DNA from: Janibacter endophyticus
GTDB lineage: Bacteria > Actinomycetota > Actinomycetes > Actinomycetales > Dermatophilaceae
NCBI RefSeq assembly: GCF_016888335.1
Contig: NZ_JAFEJG010000004.1
Location: 1,426,001 to 1,490,000 of the forward strand
Reading direction: 5' to 3'
DNA: 64,000 nt
Notes under the pieces: generated by a model
Database searches by the model: none
Told to the model about the DNA's origin: nothing
The model's input: the letters and a program-made list of their open reading frames with translations, nothing else
Part shown: positions 55,951 through 64,000 of the stretch, in pieces
How positions within the stretch are numbered: the first letter of the stretch is position 1
How the letters are laid out: each line of letters opens with the position of its first letter
Translations under genes and position numbers: made by a program

Positions 55951-57216
55951 TCAGCCGGCCGAGAGCAGCCGGGGGTCGTCACGGACGGCCAGCGACGCGA
56001 GCGCCAGGAGGAGCCGGTCGCGCGGGCTGTCCAGGCTGCGCCCGGTGAGCTCCTCGATGCGCTTGACCCGGTAGATGACGGTGTTCCGGTGGCAGACGAG
56101 CTCCTCCGCCGCCTGGGTCGCCGACCCACCGTTGCGCATCACGGCCACGAGGGTCTCCAGCAGCACCTTCCGCGTGACCCCAGAGACCTGGAGGAGCGGT
56201 CCGATCGTCTCCTCCACGAGGAGCGTGGTGATCTCGGGGCTCCGGGCGAGGACCGCCTCGGGCAGGCGTTCGACGATGTCGGCCACCTGGTCGGCCCCGC
56301 GCGGCATGGACGTCGCCGCGGTGAGCGCGGCCTGGTGTGCCGACCGGACGCCCGCGACCCCTTCGCGACTCATCGCGGTCCCGACCCGACCGCGTGTCAC
56401 GCGCGCGACGACCTCCCGCGCCCTGGGGGCCTGCCCAGGCGCGAGGTGCGCGAGCCCCACGACGTGACCCGTGTGCAGACGCCAGTGCGAGAGCACGCCC
56501 GAGTCCTCCATCCGTTCTCGGACGGTGTGGACCGAGGGGACCGGCTCGTCGGGCAGCCAGACGAGGCAGAGGAGCTCCTCGTCGCCCACCATCCCGAGCA
56601 CGGCCCGGGCCTGGGCCGCGAAGGCCGGGTCGCTGCCACGCCCTTGGACCAGGCCCTCGATGACCTCGTCGACGCGGCCCGGGTCCTGCCGCTCCAGGAC
56701 GAGCTCCTCGCGGCGATATGCCTCGCGCACCACCTGGTTCTGCACGTCCAGCCCCAGCCACAGGACCTGACCCGCGTGCAGCAGGACGACGTCGGGCACA
56801 TCGAGCTCCTCCCCGACCGCCACGACCTGCTCCCACAACGCCCGGGTCCCGTAGCTGTATGCGGACAGCACGACGCTCATCGGGATGCCCTGCTGCGCCC
56901 GCCGACGTCCGGTCTCGTTCCACAGGTCCACGGCCCGCCCGTTGATCCGCTCGTGGCCGACCATGAGCTCGATGCCCTGCCGGATGTGGGCCCGTGTGCT
57001 CGCGCGCAGCTCGGCATACCGCTCGGGGTGCCCGGGGTCGTACCACGGGCTCTCCAGCTCGGCGAGGCGATCGGTGATGTCGTCGGCGATGCTGTCGGCC
57101 CGGGGGAGGATCGCCGCGAAGGCTGCCTCGAGCTGGGCCGCCTGCTCCGGGTCGAGCTCACGGCCCGACACGGGCGCCACGACGCTGCTCCCGCGCACCG
57201 ACCCCGACCTCGTCAT
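55951..57216 (-). CDS. PucR/CdaR-type regulator with RsbRD-like N-terminal domain
   Basis: 421 residues. The N-terminal 160 residues form an RsbRD-like helical domain (DPEQAAQLEAAFAAILPRADSI is split as QAAQLEAAFAAI), the middle resembles the degenerate GGDEF-like part of PucR proteins, and the end has NGGSATQAAEELVCHRNTVIYRVKRIEEL, the PucR C-terminal helix-turn-helix. Such proteins activate transport and catabolic genes in response to metabolites. It is divergent from livG with a 156-nt gap holding an inverted repeat, so it likely controls that operon. Start ATG 57216. Confidence 0.85.
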   Translation of the reverse strand: MTRSGSVRGSSVVAPVSGRELDPEQAAQLEAAFAAILPRADSIADDITDRLAELESPWYDPGHPERYAELRASTRAHIRQGIELMVGHERINGRAVDLWNETGRRRAQQGIPMSVVLSAYSYGTRALWEQVVAVGEELDVPDVVLLHAGQVLWLGLDVQNQVVREAYRREELVLERQDPGRVDEVIEGLVQGRGSDPAFAAQARAVLGMVGDEELLCLVWLPDEPVPSVHTVRERMEDSGVLSHWRLHTGHVVGLAHLAPGQAPRAREVVARVTRGRVGTAMSREGVAGVRSAHQAALTAATSMPRGADQVADIVERLPEAVLARSPEITTLLVEETIGPLLQVSGVTRKVLLETLVAVMRNGGSATQAAEELVCHRNTVIYRVKRIEELTGRSLDSPRDRLLLALASLAVRDDPRLLSAG

Positions 57217-57282
57217 GTGGCGAGTTTGCCATCCTCGGCACAGACCTCGCTCGCGAAATAGGGCGTTGCGCACGAGGGAGTT

Positions 57283-57297
57283 TGTGCTCGCGGCACA
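57283..57297. promoter_or_regulatory. inverted repeat between pucR-like gene and livG
   Basis: TGTGC-TCGCG-GCACA (perfect 5-bp arms), inside GAGTTTGTGCTCGCGGCAC; GAGTTTG also occurs at about 57231. A second small inverted repeat (CCCAC/GTGGG, 57336-57351) lies near the livG start. Candidate operator for the divergent regulator. Confidence 0.35.
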
Positions 57298-57372
57298 TAG
57301 CCTTCGGCCCGCCCACTCCTGCATCGTCGTCCCATCCCACAACGTCGTGGGTGCGCCGACGGAAGGAACCGT

Positions 57373-58209
57373 GTGAGCAGCTCCACCGATCACGAGCCTG
57401 TGCTGGCCATGGCCGACGTCGTCGTCCGCTTCGGTGGCGTGGTGGCACTTGACGGCGTGAGCCTCGAGGTCCGCCCCCGCGAGGTCCTGGGCGTCATCGG
57501 GCCCAACGGAGCGGGCAAGACCACGCTCTTCAACGTCGCCTGCGGTTTCGTGCGTCCGGCAGAGGGGCGACTCATCTTCGACGGCAAGGACGTCACCGGC
57601 TGGCGTCCCGACGACCTCGTCGGCCACGGGGTCGCCCGCACGCTCCAGGGCCTGGGGCTCTTCGACCGACTGAGCGTGCTCGACAACCTCCTCCTCGGGG
57701 CGGACCGGCACGCCAGGTCCGGATTCGTCTCCTCGCTCCTCGCGCTCCCTCGAGCCAGCCGTGACGAGGCTGCGCTCCGGGAGCGGGCGATGGGCGTCCT
57801 GGCCCGGCTCGGCATCGCCGAACGCGCGGGGATCCCGGTCGGGGCCCTGCCCTACCCCCTGCGCAAGCGCGTCTCGCTCGCCCGGGCGCTCGTCGCCGAG
57901 CCCCGCCTGCTGCTCCTCGACGAGCCGGCCTCGGGTCTGTCGGAGGGCGAGATGGCCGAGCTCGGAGACATCATCGTCGACCTCGCCCAGGACATCTCCG
58001 TGATGCTCGTCGAGCACCACATGGACCTCGTGATGCGGGTCTGCCAACGGCTCACGGTCCTGGACTTCGGGCGCGTCATCGCCGAGGGGCCGCCGGAGGT
58101 GGTCCGCGAGGACCCCGCGGTCCTCGATGCGTACCTCGGAGGGGTCATCGAGGACACCGACGTCCGCACGGCCCCGACCGTCTCGGCGAGAGGAGACGGA
58201 CGTGCTTGA
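57373..58209 (+). CDS. livG: branched-chain amino acid-type ABC transporter, ATP-binding protein LivG
   Basis: 278 residues. Walker A GPNGAGKTT (about 45-53), then FVRPAEGRLIFDGKDV, ALPYPLRKRVSLARALVAEPRLLLLDEPASGL holding the signature region and Walker B, and VEHHMDLVM with the H-loop. The signature reads LPYPLRKR rather than LSGGQ, as often in LivG-type subunits. With LivF, LivH, LivM and LivK it forms a HAAT-family importer. GTG 57373 has GGAAGGA upstream. First gene of the operon; the stop overlaps livF by 8 nt. Confidence 0.9.
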   Translation: MSSSTDHEPVLAMADVVVRFGGVVALDGVSLEVRPREVLGVIGPNGAGKTTLFNVACGFVRPAEGRLIFDGKDVTGWRPDDLVGHGVARTLQGLGLFDRLSVLDNLLLGADRHARSGFVSSLLALPRASRDEAALRERAMGVLARLGIAERAGIPVGALPYPLRKRVSLARALVAEPRLLLLDEPASGLSEGEMAELGDIIVDLAQDISVMLVEHHMDLVMRVCQRLTVLDFGRVIAEGPPEVVREDPAVLDAYLGGVIEDTDVRTAPTVSARGDGRA

Positions 58210-58906
58210 GCTCGAAGGGGTCACCAGCCGCTACGGCCCGGTGACCGCGCTGAACCATGTCGACCTCGTCGCCGAGGAGGGGCGGATCACGGCGGTCCTC
58301 GGCGCCAACGGCGCGGGCAAGACCACTCTGCTGCGCACCATCAACGGTCTGCACCGAGCGGCCTCCGGCAGCATCCGCTTCGACGGACGGGACATCACCC
58401 GGATGTCGACCGACCAGATGACCCGGGTCGGGCTCGCCCACGTCCCCGAAGGGCGGGGTGTCATCACCGAGCTCACCGTGGCGGAGAACCTCCGTCTCGG
58501 CCTCCTCGGGCGATCCACGCACCGTGACGCCGTCCGCATGGACGAGGTCGTCGATCTCTTCCCCATCCTCGGGGACCGCGCCAACGCGCTGGCCCACACG
58601 CTCTCGGGCGGCGAGCGGCAGATGCTGGTCATCGCCCGGGCGCTCCTGGCCACGCCCCGGATGCTCCTCCTCGACGAGCCGAGCCTGGGCCTCGCTCCGC
58701 GCATCGTGGCGCAGATCTTCGGCATCGTCCGCCGGCTCGTCGACGACCAGGGCCTGTCCGTGCTGCTCGTCGAGCAGAACGCGCGCAGCGCCCTGTCCAT
58801 CGCCGACGTGGGGGTGGTGCTGGGCCTCGGCAAGGTCGTCGCCTGCGACGACGCCGAGGTGCTCGCGGCCGACGAGAACCTCCGCCACGCCTACCTCGGC
58901 TACTGA
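58202..58906 (+). CDS. livF: branched-chain amino acid-type ABC transporter, ATP-binding protein LivF
   Basis: 234 residues. Walker A GANGAGKTT, VPEGRGVITELTVAENL (LivF-typical), signature LSGGERQM, Walker B MLLLDEPSLGL and LVEQNARSA as H-loop region with Gln/Asn. It pairs with LivG as the second ATPase. GTG 58202 lies inside the livG end and has GAGAGGAGAC as ribosome-binding site. livH follows after 12 nt. Confidence 0.92.
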   Translation: MLELEGVTSRYGPVTALNHVDLVAEEGRITAVLGANGAGKTTLLRTINGLHRAASGSIRFDGRDITRMSTDQMTRVGLAHVPEGRGVITELTVAENLRLGLLGRSTHRDAVRMDEVVDLFPILGDRANALAHTLSGGERQMLVIARALLATPRMLLLDEPSLGLAPRIVAQIFGIVRRLVDDQGLSVLLVEQNARSALSIADVGVVLGLGKVVACDDAEVLAADENLRHAYLGY

Positions 58907-58918
58907 CTAGGAGACGAC

Positions 58919-59794
58919 GTGCAGCTGATCAACACCGTCCTCGGCGGACTGTCCCTGGGCATGGTCTACGCCGCCTTCGCGCTCGCCCTGGTGCTCATCT
59001 GGCAGTCCACACGGATCGTCAACTTCGCCCAGGCGCCGATGGCCATGGTGACGACCTTCATCGCGCTGACCCTCATCGATGCCGGGATCAGCTACTGGCT
59101 GGCCTTCGCGGCTGCCCTGGTCTCCGGGTTCGTCCTCGGTGCCGTCGTGGAGCGGCTGATCATCCGGTACGTGGACCACGACAGCCACATCAATGCCGTG
59201 ATCCTCACCCTCGGGCTCTTCATCGTCCTGCACGCGGTGGCCGCCATCGTGTTCGGCAGCAACTTCAAGTCCTTCCCGGCACCCTTCGGCCTCCAGGGCA
59301 TCGAGGTCGGCAGCACGACCCTGGCACTGACACCCTTCAGCATCTTCACGATCCTCGTCGTCATCGCGGTGATGGCGGTGCTGCGGCTGCTCTTCCTCAA
59401 GACCGACCTCGGCCTGACGATGCGGGCCGCAGCCTTCAACCAGGAGGTGGCGAAGGTCCTCGGCGTCCGGGTGAGCAACCGCCTCATGCTCGGCTGGGCC
59501 CTGGCAGCCCTCGTCGGGTCGCTCTCGGGGCTGCTCATCGCCGGAGGCAGTCTCGTGCACCCCTCGTACATGGACGGCGTCGTGGTCTACGGCTTCGTCG
59601 CCGCGGTGCTCGGCGGACTCGACAGTCCCGGCGGCGCCGTCGTCGGCGGTCTGGTCATGGGAGTGGCTCTCTCGCTCGTCAGCGGGTACCTCGGGTCGGG
59701 GCTGGTACCGCTCGCCGCCCTCGTCGTCCTCGTGGTGGTCCTCCTCATCCGGCCCGGCGGACTCTTCTCGACCTCGACGGAACGGACGGTCTGA
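58919..59794 (+). CDS. livH: branched-chain amino acid-type ABC permease LivH
   Basis: 291 residues, about eight membrane helices. QLINTVLGGLSLGMVYAAFA opens like LivH; AALVGSLSGLLIAG and VVVYGFVAAVLGGLDSPGGAVVGG near the end match the conserved cytoplasmic loop that contacts the ATPase. GTG 58919 follows TAGGAGACGAC. The stop overlaps livM (TGATG). Confidence 0.92.
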   Translation: MQLINTVLGGLSLGMVYAAFALALVLIWQSTRIVNFAQAPMAMVTTFIALTLIDAGISYWLAFAAALVSGFVLGAVVERLIIRYVDHDSHINAVILTLGLFIVLHAVAAIVFGSNFKSFPAPFGLQGIEVGSTTLALTPFSIFTILVVIAVMAVLRLLFLKTDLGLTMRAAAFNQEVAKVLGVRVSNRLMLGWALAALVGSLSGLLIAGGSLVHPSYMDGVVVYGFVAAVLGGLDSPGGAVVGGLVMGVALSLVSGYLGSGLVPLAALVVLVVVLLIRPGGLFSTSTERTV

Positions 59795-60879
59795 TGCGCA
59801 CCCTGCTCGCCTCGCACGCCCTGCGCCGGGTCCTCGTCGCCGTGCTCGTCATGGCCGTGGCGGTCTTCGTCATCGACCTCCTGTCGGGATACCGCCAGGG
59901 GCAGGTGGCCAACATCGCCTACCTCGCCATCGCCGCCGGCGGCCTGACCGTGCTCACCGGTCTCAACGGACAGCTCTCCCTCGGGCACGGAGCGTTCATG
60001 GCCGTCGGTGCCTACACGACGGCGCTCCTGCTGCAGGACGGCCGGGAGACCTCGGTGCTCGTCCTCCTCGTCGCCGCGGTGATCGTCTCCGTCGTCATCG
60101 GTCTGGTCGTCGGGCTCGCCGCGGCGCGGCTGCACGGCCCGTACGTCGCGGGTGCCACCCTGGCGCTCGCCGTGGCCCTCCCCTCCCTCGCGACGCACTT
60201 CCGCGGGACGCTCGGCGGCGAGCCGGGGCTGCGAGTCAGGAGCCCGGAGGTGCCGAAGCTCGTCGACGACGGCCTCTTCTTCCTCACGGGTACCGACACC
60301 GGCACCACGCAGTGGATGGCCACCCTGGCCGTGGGCTGCCTGGTGATCACCTTCCTGCTCCTGCGCAACCTCGGGGAGTCCCGGGTCGGCCGTCGCTGGC
60401 GGGCGGTCCGCGACGACCCGGTCGCGGCGCAGCTCGCGGGCATCGACCTCGGCCGCAACCGGGTCGGCTGCTTCGTCGTCAGCGCGGCCTGCGCCGGCCT
60501 GGCCGGCTCGCTGATGGCGATGATCACCCGGATCGCCGCGCCGACCGGCTTCACCATCGTCCTCTCGCTGACGCTCCTCATGGCCGTCGTCCTCGGCGGC
60601 CTGGGGACGCTGACGGGGGCGCTCATCGGGGCGGCCCTGCTCACCCTCCTCCCCGGCTACGTCACCAACCTCGGCTCGTCGATGGGTCTCTCCGACCTGC
60701 AGTCCGCCGAGCTCGCCCCCCTCGTGCTCGGCCTCACCACCATGGCGGTCGTGCTCCTCGCCCCATCCGGGCTCGTCGGCACCATCATCCGCGCCTACCG
60801 GCAGAGGCGGACACCCATCGCTCCCCCCACCCCACGCACTGCAGCACCGCAGGGCACAACCCTCGAGGAGACATCATGA
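59794..60879 (+). CDS. livM: branched-chain amino acid-type ABC permease LivM
   Basis: 361 residues, about ten membrane helices. LTVLTGLNGQLSLGHGAFMAVGAY is the LivM hallmark (split as LNGQLSLGHGAFMAVGAY) and VRDDPVAAQLAGIDLGRNRV the ATPase-coupling EAA-like loop. It pairs with LivH as the membrane channel. ATG overlaps livH; its stop overlaps livK (ATGA), so the whole operon is translationally coupled. Confidence 0.92.
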   Translation: MRTLLASHALRRVLVAVLVMAVAVFVIDLLSGYRQGQVANIAYLAIAAGGLTVLTGLNGQLSLGHGAFMAVGAYTTALLLQDGRETSVLVLLVAAVIVSVVIGLVVGLAAARLHGPYVAGATLALAVALPSLATHFRGTLGGEPGLRVRSPEVPKLVDDGLFFLTGTDTGTTQWMATLAVGCLVITFLLLRNLGESRVGRRWRAVRDDPVAAQLAGIDLGRNRVGCFVVSAACAGLAGSLMAMITRIAAPTGFTIVLSLTLLMAVVLGGLGTLTGALIGAALLTLLPGYVTNLGSSMGLSDLQSAELAPLVLGLTTMAVVLLAPSGLVGTIIRAYRQRRTPIAPPTPRTAAPQGTTLEETS

Positions 60880-62228
60880 GAAGTACCCGACTGCGCGCGG
60901 TCGTCGCCGCGTCCACAGCCGCAGTGGTCCTGGCCAGCTGCGGTGCCGGTGGCCGCGACGCCTCGGACGGCGCCTCCGGCGACGACGGTGCGGCCAAGGG
61001 TGACACCACCGGCATCACCGACACCACGATCAAGATCGGCACCCACCAGCCGCTGACGGGTGTCGCGGCGCCGGGCTACTCCGAGATCAACACCGGAGTC
61101 CAGGCGTACCTCGACTACGTCAACGAGGCGGGCGGCATCCACGGCCGCACCATCGAGTACACGGTCAAGGATGACGCCTACAACCCGACCAACACGACGA
61201 AGGTCGTCGACGAGCTGGTCCTCGGCGACGAGGTCTTCGCGATCGTCGGCGGTCTCGGCACCGCGACGCACATGTCGGTGATCGACTTCCTCAACCAGGA
61301 GGGGGTCCCGGACCTCTTCGTCTCCTCCGGCGCGCACGACTGGGGCAACGACCCCGAGGCCCGGCCCACGACCTTCGGCTGGCAGCCGGACTACGAGATC
61401 GAGGGCAAGATCATGGGGCAGTGGATCAAGGAGAACATGCCCGACGCCAAGGTCGGGCTCTTCCTCCAGGCCGACGAGCTCGGCGAGGACGGCGAGACCG
61501 GTCTGCGCCAGTACATCGACGACCAGATCGTCGAGCGGGTGGAGTACGCCTCCGGCAACATCGACATCGGCCCGCAGATGTCCAAGCTCAAGGAGTCCGG
61601 CGCCGATCTCGTCATCGGCTTCAACACCCCGAGCTACACCGCGCTCAGCCAGCTCGGCGCGATGAAGCTGGGCTTCAAGCCCAAGTGGATGTACACCAAC
61701 GTCGGCAGCGACGCACGGCTCATCGGCGGGCTCCTCGACAAGTTCTCGCAGGGCCAGGTCAAGGCGGGCCAGTCAGCGCTCGACGGGGTCATGACGACCG
61801 AGTACATCCCGGGCGCCGACGACGAGGACAGCCCCTGGACCGACCTGTGGAACAAGGTCTGGGACGCCCACGGCAAGGAAGGCGACCTGACGAACTACCG
61901 GGTCTACGGCATGTCCCAGGCCTACACCTTCGTCTCCGCGCTCCAGGCGGCCGGCAAGGACCTCACCCGTGAGCGGATCATCCAGGTCATCGAGACCGAC
62001 GGGCAGAGCTGGCCGGACCCGGCCCTCGCGCCCTACCGCTTCTCTCAGGAGAGCCACCTGGGCATGACCGGCATGCTGGTGTCGGAGATCGAGAAGGGGA
62101 TCGGCAAGCCGCTCACCGAGGTCCTCGTGACCGACATCGGCGACGCCGAGATCACCCCGGACGACTCAAAGGCTGCCGACGACGCGCCGCCGGAGAGCGG
62201 CATCCCGGAGGTGCCTGTCGCCGAGTGA
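60876..62228 (+). CDS. livK: branched-chain amino acid-type ABC substrate-binding lipoprotein
   Basis: 450 residues. A lipoprotein signal with lipobox VLASC (Cys about 22), a short Asp/Gly-rich linker, then a type-I periplasmic binding fold (IKIGTHQPLTGVAAPGYSEIN, VFAIVGGLGTATHMSVIDFL, VVDELVLGDE). Such proteins bind Leu/Ile/Val, but also urea, amides or aromatic acids; the ligand cannot be read from sequence. The tail is acidic and proline-rich. It is last in the operon, which is unusual as livK often comes first. A strong terminator follows. Confidence 0.9.
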   Translation: MRSTRLRAVVAASTAAVVLASCGAGGRDASDGASGDDGAAKGDTTGITDTTIKIGTHQPLTGVAAPGYSEINTGVQAYLDYVNEAGGIHGRTIEYTVKDDAYNPTNTTKVVDELVLGDEVFAIVGGLGTATHMSVIDFLNQEGVPDLFVSSGAHDWGNDPEARPTTFGWQPDYEIEGKIMGQWIKENMPDAKVGLFLQADELGEDGETGLRQYIDDQIVERVEYASGNIDIGPQMSKLKESGADLVIGFNTPSYTALSQLGAMKLGFKPKWMYTNVGSDARLIGGLLDKFSQGQVKAGQSALDGVMTTEYIPGADDEDSPWTDLWNKVWDAHGKEGDLTNYRVYGMSQAYTFVSALQAAGKDLTRERIIQVIETDGQSWPDPALAPYRFSQESHLGMTGMLVSEIEKGIGKPLTEVLVTDIGDAEITPDDSKAADDAPPESGIPEVPVAE

Positions 62229-62242
62229 GCCGGCCGACGGGG

Positions 62243-62276
62243 CGAAGGGGTGACCGGGGGACCGGTCACCCCTTCG
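62243..62276. terminator. bidirectional terminator after livK
   Basis: Perfect 15-bp stem CGAAGGGGTGACCGG / CCGGTCACCCCTTCG with a GGGA loop, between livK and the converging aminotransferase. Both arms contain the CGAAGGGG octamer. Confidence 0.85.
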
Positions 62277-62309
62277 TCGTCCTCGGGTCGGCGGGCGCGA
62301 CGGGAGGGC

Positions 62310-63461
62310 TCAGCCGACGAAGCGGGGCAGACCCTCGCGGATGCTCTGCTCGCTCTTGCAGAAGGCCAGACGGATCAGCGAGCCGGTGCCCTCGGTGGTG
62401 GCGCAGAAGGCCGAGACCGGCACCGCCGCCACACCCTGCCGCTCCGGGAGCTCGAGGCACCACCGCAGCGCGTCGGTCACCCCGAGCGGCGCGGCGTCGG
62501 CGACGACGAAGTAGCTCCCGCGCGGGACCGTCGGGATCATCCCGATCTCCTCGAGACCGGCGAGCATGAGGTCGCGCCGCCGGGCGAAGATGCCGAGCAT
62601 CGGCGCGACGAGCTCCTCAGCTCGGCCGAGCGCCTCGGCCACGGCGGGCTGGTAGCCCGCCCCGCCGGAGAAGGTCAGCCACTGGCTCGTGCTCGCGACG
62701 ACCTCGACGAGGTCGGCGGGCCCGCTGGCCCAGCCGACCTTCCACCCGGTGACGGAGAAGGACTTGCCGGCCGAGGAGATAGTGATCGTCCGCTCCCACA
62801 TGCCCGGCAGCGTCGCGATCGGGACGTGCTCGGCGCCGTCGAAGGTGATGTGCTCGTAGACCTCGTCGGTGACGACGACGATGTCGTGCCGGCGGGCCTG
62901 CTCGGCGACGAGCTCGAGCTCTGCGGGGGTGAAGACCTTGCCCGTCGGGTTGTGCGGGGTGTTGAGCAGGATGACCCGGGTCCGCGGACCGCACGCGGCC
63001 GTCAGCGCGTCGGCGTCGACGGCGAGGTCGGGGAAGCGCAGCGGCACGCGGCGCAGCACGCCGCCCGCGAGGTCGACGAGCGCGCCGTAGGCGTCGTAGC
63101 AGGGCTCGAAGGTCACCACCTCGTCGCCGGGCTCGACGAGCCCGAGGATGCTCGCGGCCAGGGCCCCGGTCGCCCCGGTCGTCACCGTCACCCCGAGCTC
63201 CGGGTCGACCTCTAGGCCGTAGCGTCGCTGCTGGTGGGCGGCGATCGCCCGGCGCAGGGGGCGGACGCCACGGGCGGGCGGGTACTGGTGGTCGCCGGCG
63301 GCCAGGGCCACGCGGGCGGCCTCGACGATCGCGGGCGGTGGCGGGTCGTCGGGGAACCCCTGACCGAGGTTGATCGCGTGGTGCCGGACGGCCAGCCCGG
63401 ACATCGTCGCGAAGACGGACTCGCCGTGCGGCTGGAGTCGGGCCACGAGTCGGGAGGTCAT
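62310..63461 (-). CDS. class I/II PLP-dependent aminotransferase (DapC/kynurenine-aminotransferase-like)
   Basis: 383 residues of fold type I. Visible: NLGQGFPD (31-38), NTPHNPTGK (167-175, Asn contacts PLP), TDEVYEH (Asp199) and the Schiff-base lysine Lys233 in SSAGKSFSVTGWKVGW. Close types are N-succinyldiaminopimelate aminotransferase, methionine/kynurenine aminotransferases. ATG 63461 follows TAGGGT by 8 nt (leaderless); a longer frame upstream has no similarity. It is convergent with the liv operon and divergent from rpsB. Confidence 0.88.
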   Translation of the reverse strand: MTSRLVARLQPHGESVFATMSGLAVRHHAINLGQGFPDDPPPPAIVEAARVALAAGDHQYPPARGVRPLRRAIAAHQQRRYGLEVDPELGVTVTTGATGALAASILGLVEPGDEVVTFEPCYDAYGALVDLAGGVLRRVPLRFPDLAVDADALTAACGPRTRVILLNTPHNPTGKVFTPAELELVAEQARRHDIVVVTDEVYEHITFDGAEHVPIATLPGMWERTITISSAGKSFSVTGWKVGWASGPADLVEVVASTSQWLTFSGGAGYQPAVAEALGRAEELVAPMLGIFARRRDLMLAGLEEIGMIPTVPRGSYFVVADAAPLGVTDALRWCLELPERQGVAAVPVSAFCATTEGTGSLIRLAFCKSEQSIREGLPRFVG

Positions 63462-63510
63462 GGCCAACCACCCTAGGACGAAGGGGGGATGCCGGGGTGG
63501 TGGTGCCGAT

Positions 63511-63567
63511 TTCCCCTGCCGTCCCGGGCGCGCGTACGATGGAGGCACGCCCGGCTCTGCCCGGGCG
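63511..63567 (+). promoter_or_regulatory. rpsB promoter and leader hairpin
   Basis: TTCCCC (63511-63516), 18-nt spacer, TACGAT (63535-63540), then in the leader CGCCCGG / CCGGGCG (63548-63554 and 63561-63567). The 239-nt gap before rpsB, with about 150 nt of leader, would fit S2 autoregulation. The rest of the gap shows nothing specific. Confidence 0.5.
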
Positions 63568-63700
63568 AATTCGCGCGTCTTCCCGTCTGTGACGAGCTTG
63601 CTCCGATCAGAGGCGCACCACGGCAGTCCCGAGCGATCGGGCGGGGTGCGTGCAGGCGCCAGGACACAACTGACAACCCACGAGCACAGGAGGACACGGC

Positions 63701-64000
63701 ATGGCCGTCGTCACCATGCGCCAGCTCCTTGAGAGCGGCGTCCACTTCGGGCACCAGACCCGTCGCTGGAACCCGAAGATGAAGCGCTTCATCATGACCG
63801 AGCGCAACGGCATCTACATCATCGACCTCCAGCAGTCGCTGACCTACATCAACGACGCCTACGAGTTCGTCAAGCAGACCGTCGCCCACGGCGGCACCAT
63901 CCTCTTCGTCGGCACGAAGAAGCAGGCCCAGGAGCCCATCGCCGAGCAGGCGACGCGCGTCGGCATGCCCTACGTCAACCACCGCTGGCTCGGCGGCATG
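63701..64000 (+). CDS. rpsB: 30S ribosomal protein S2 (partial, runs off the window)
   Basis: The first 100 codons: [19 protein letters not shown], then [20 protein letters not shown] and [12 protein letters not shown], the S2 N-terminal pattern. ATG 63701 has AGGAGGA at 63688. S2 binds late to the 30S platform. tsf is expected next. The remaining part is outside the window. Confidence 0.96.
   Translation, partial: MAVVTMRQLLESGVHFGHQTRRWNPKMKRFIMTERNGIYIIDLQQSLTYINDAYEFVKQTVAHGGTILFVGTKKQAQEPIAEQATRVGMPYVNHRWLGGM

Overview
The window is about 64 kb of very GC-rich chromosomal DNA from an actinobacterium. Evidence for this is the strong G/C third-position bias, frequent GTG and TTG starts, the HU-type protein with a Lys/Ala tail, the DUF3515, DUF2469 and RsbRD/PucR families, an AmtB-GlnB-GlnD-Ffh block beside FtsY, and the order rpsP-khpA-rimM-trmD-rplS-lepB-rnhB-DUF2469-yraN-comM-dprA-xerC. 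A Micrococcales member such as an Intrasporangiaceae-like organism is my best guess; sequence alone does not settle the genus. No rRNA, tRNA, CRISPR, prophage or transposase was seen.

Layout. 0-8 kb: end of leuC, leuD, the HU-like gene, plsC-gpsA (lipid precursors), a trans-sulfuration enzyme, ddl, DUF3515, an orphan Lrp/AsnC effector domain and thiL. 8-23 kb: rpmB, a cytoplasmic GH13 glucosidase, a DAK2/FakA-like kinase subunit, recG, rsmD, hemerythrin-coaD, yceD-rpmF-rnc-mutM, a repetitive secreted protein, an APH-fold kinase, an acyltransferase-3/SGNH membrane protein, acylphosphatase and chorismate mutase. 23-43 kb: smc, an M13 peptidase, a fused double ABC exporter, ftsY, the nitrogen-control operon amtB-glnB-glnD, ffh, a hydrolase and an amidohydrolase. 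43-55 kb: a TauE/SafE exporter divergent from an Rrf2 regulator, then the large ribosomal, tRNA-modification, secretion and DNA-uptake block. 55-64 kb: an M23-like protein, then a PucR-type regulator divergent from a five-gene branched-chain-amino-acid-type ABC operon (livGFHMK), an aminotransferase, and rpsB running off the end.

Most genes are housekeeping. They link translation (rpmB, rpmF, rpsP, rplS, rpsB, rimM, trmD, rsmD), protein export (ffh, ftsY, two signal peptidases), chromosome maintenance (smc, hup, recG, mutM, rnhB, xerC, dprA, comM) and envelope precursors.

The less ordinary signals are mostly in the DNA between and beneath the genes: (1) a perfect match to the actinobacterial PafBC DNA-damage promoter in front of the acyltransferase-3 gene, plus a weaker one before the yraN-comM-dprA block; (2) a 61-bp perfect palindrome whose arm recurs as the last codons of thiL; (3) a strongly recurring octamer CGAAGGGG/CCCCTTCG found in genes, intergenic DNA and terminator stems; (4) a consistent TANNNT hexamer 6-10 nt before many starts that lack a Shine-Dalgarno, implying leaderless mRNAs and deciding several start codons; (5) GlnR-like half-sites before amtB; and (6) paired direct repeats between an Rrf2 regulator without cysteines and a sulfite-exporter-family gene. 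Protein-level oddities include a TrmD-GNAT fusion, an asymmetric fused ABC exporter, insertions in Ffh and RecG, and an M23 protein lacking its catalytic histidine.
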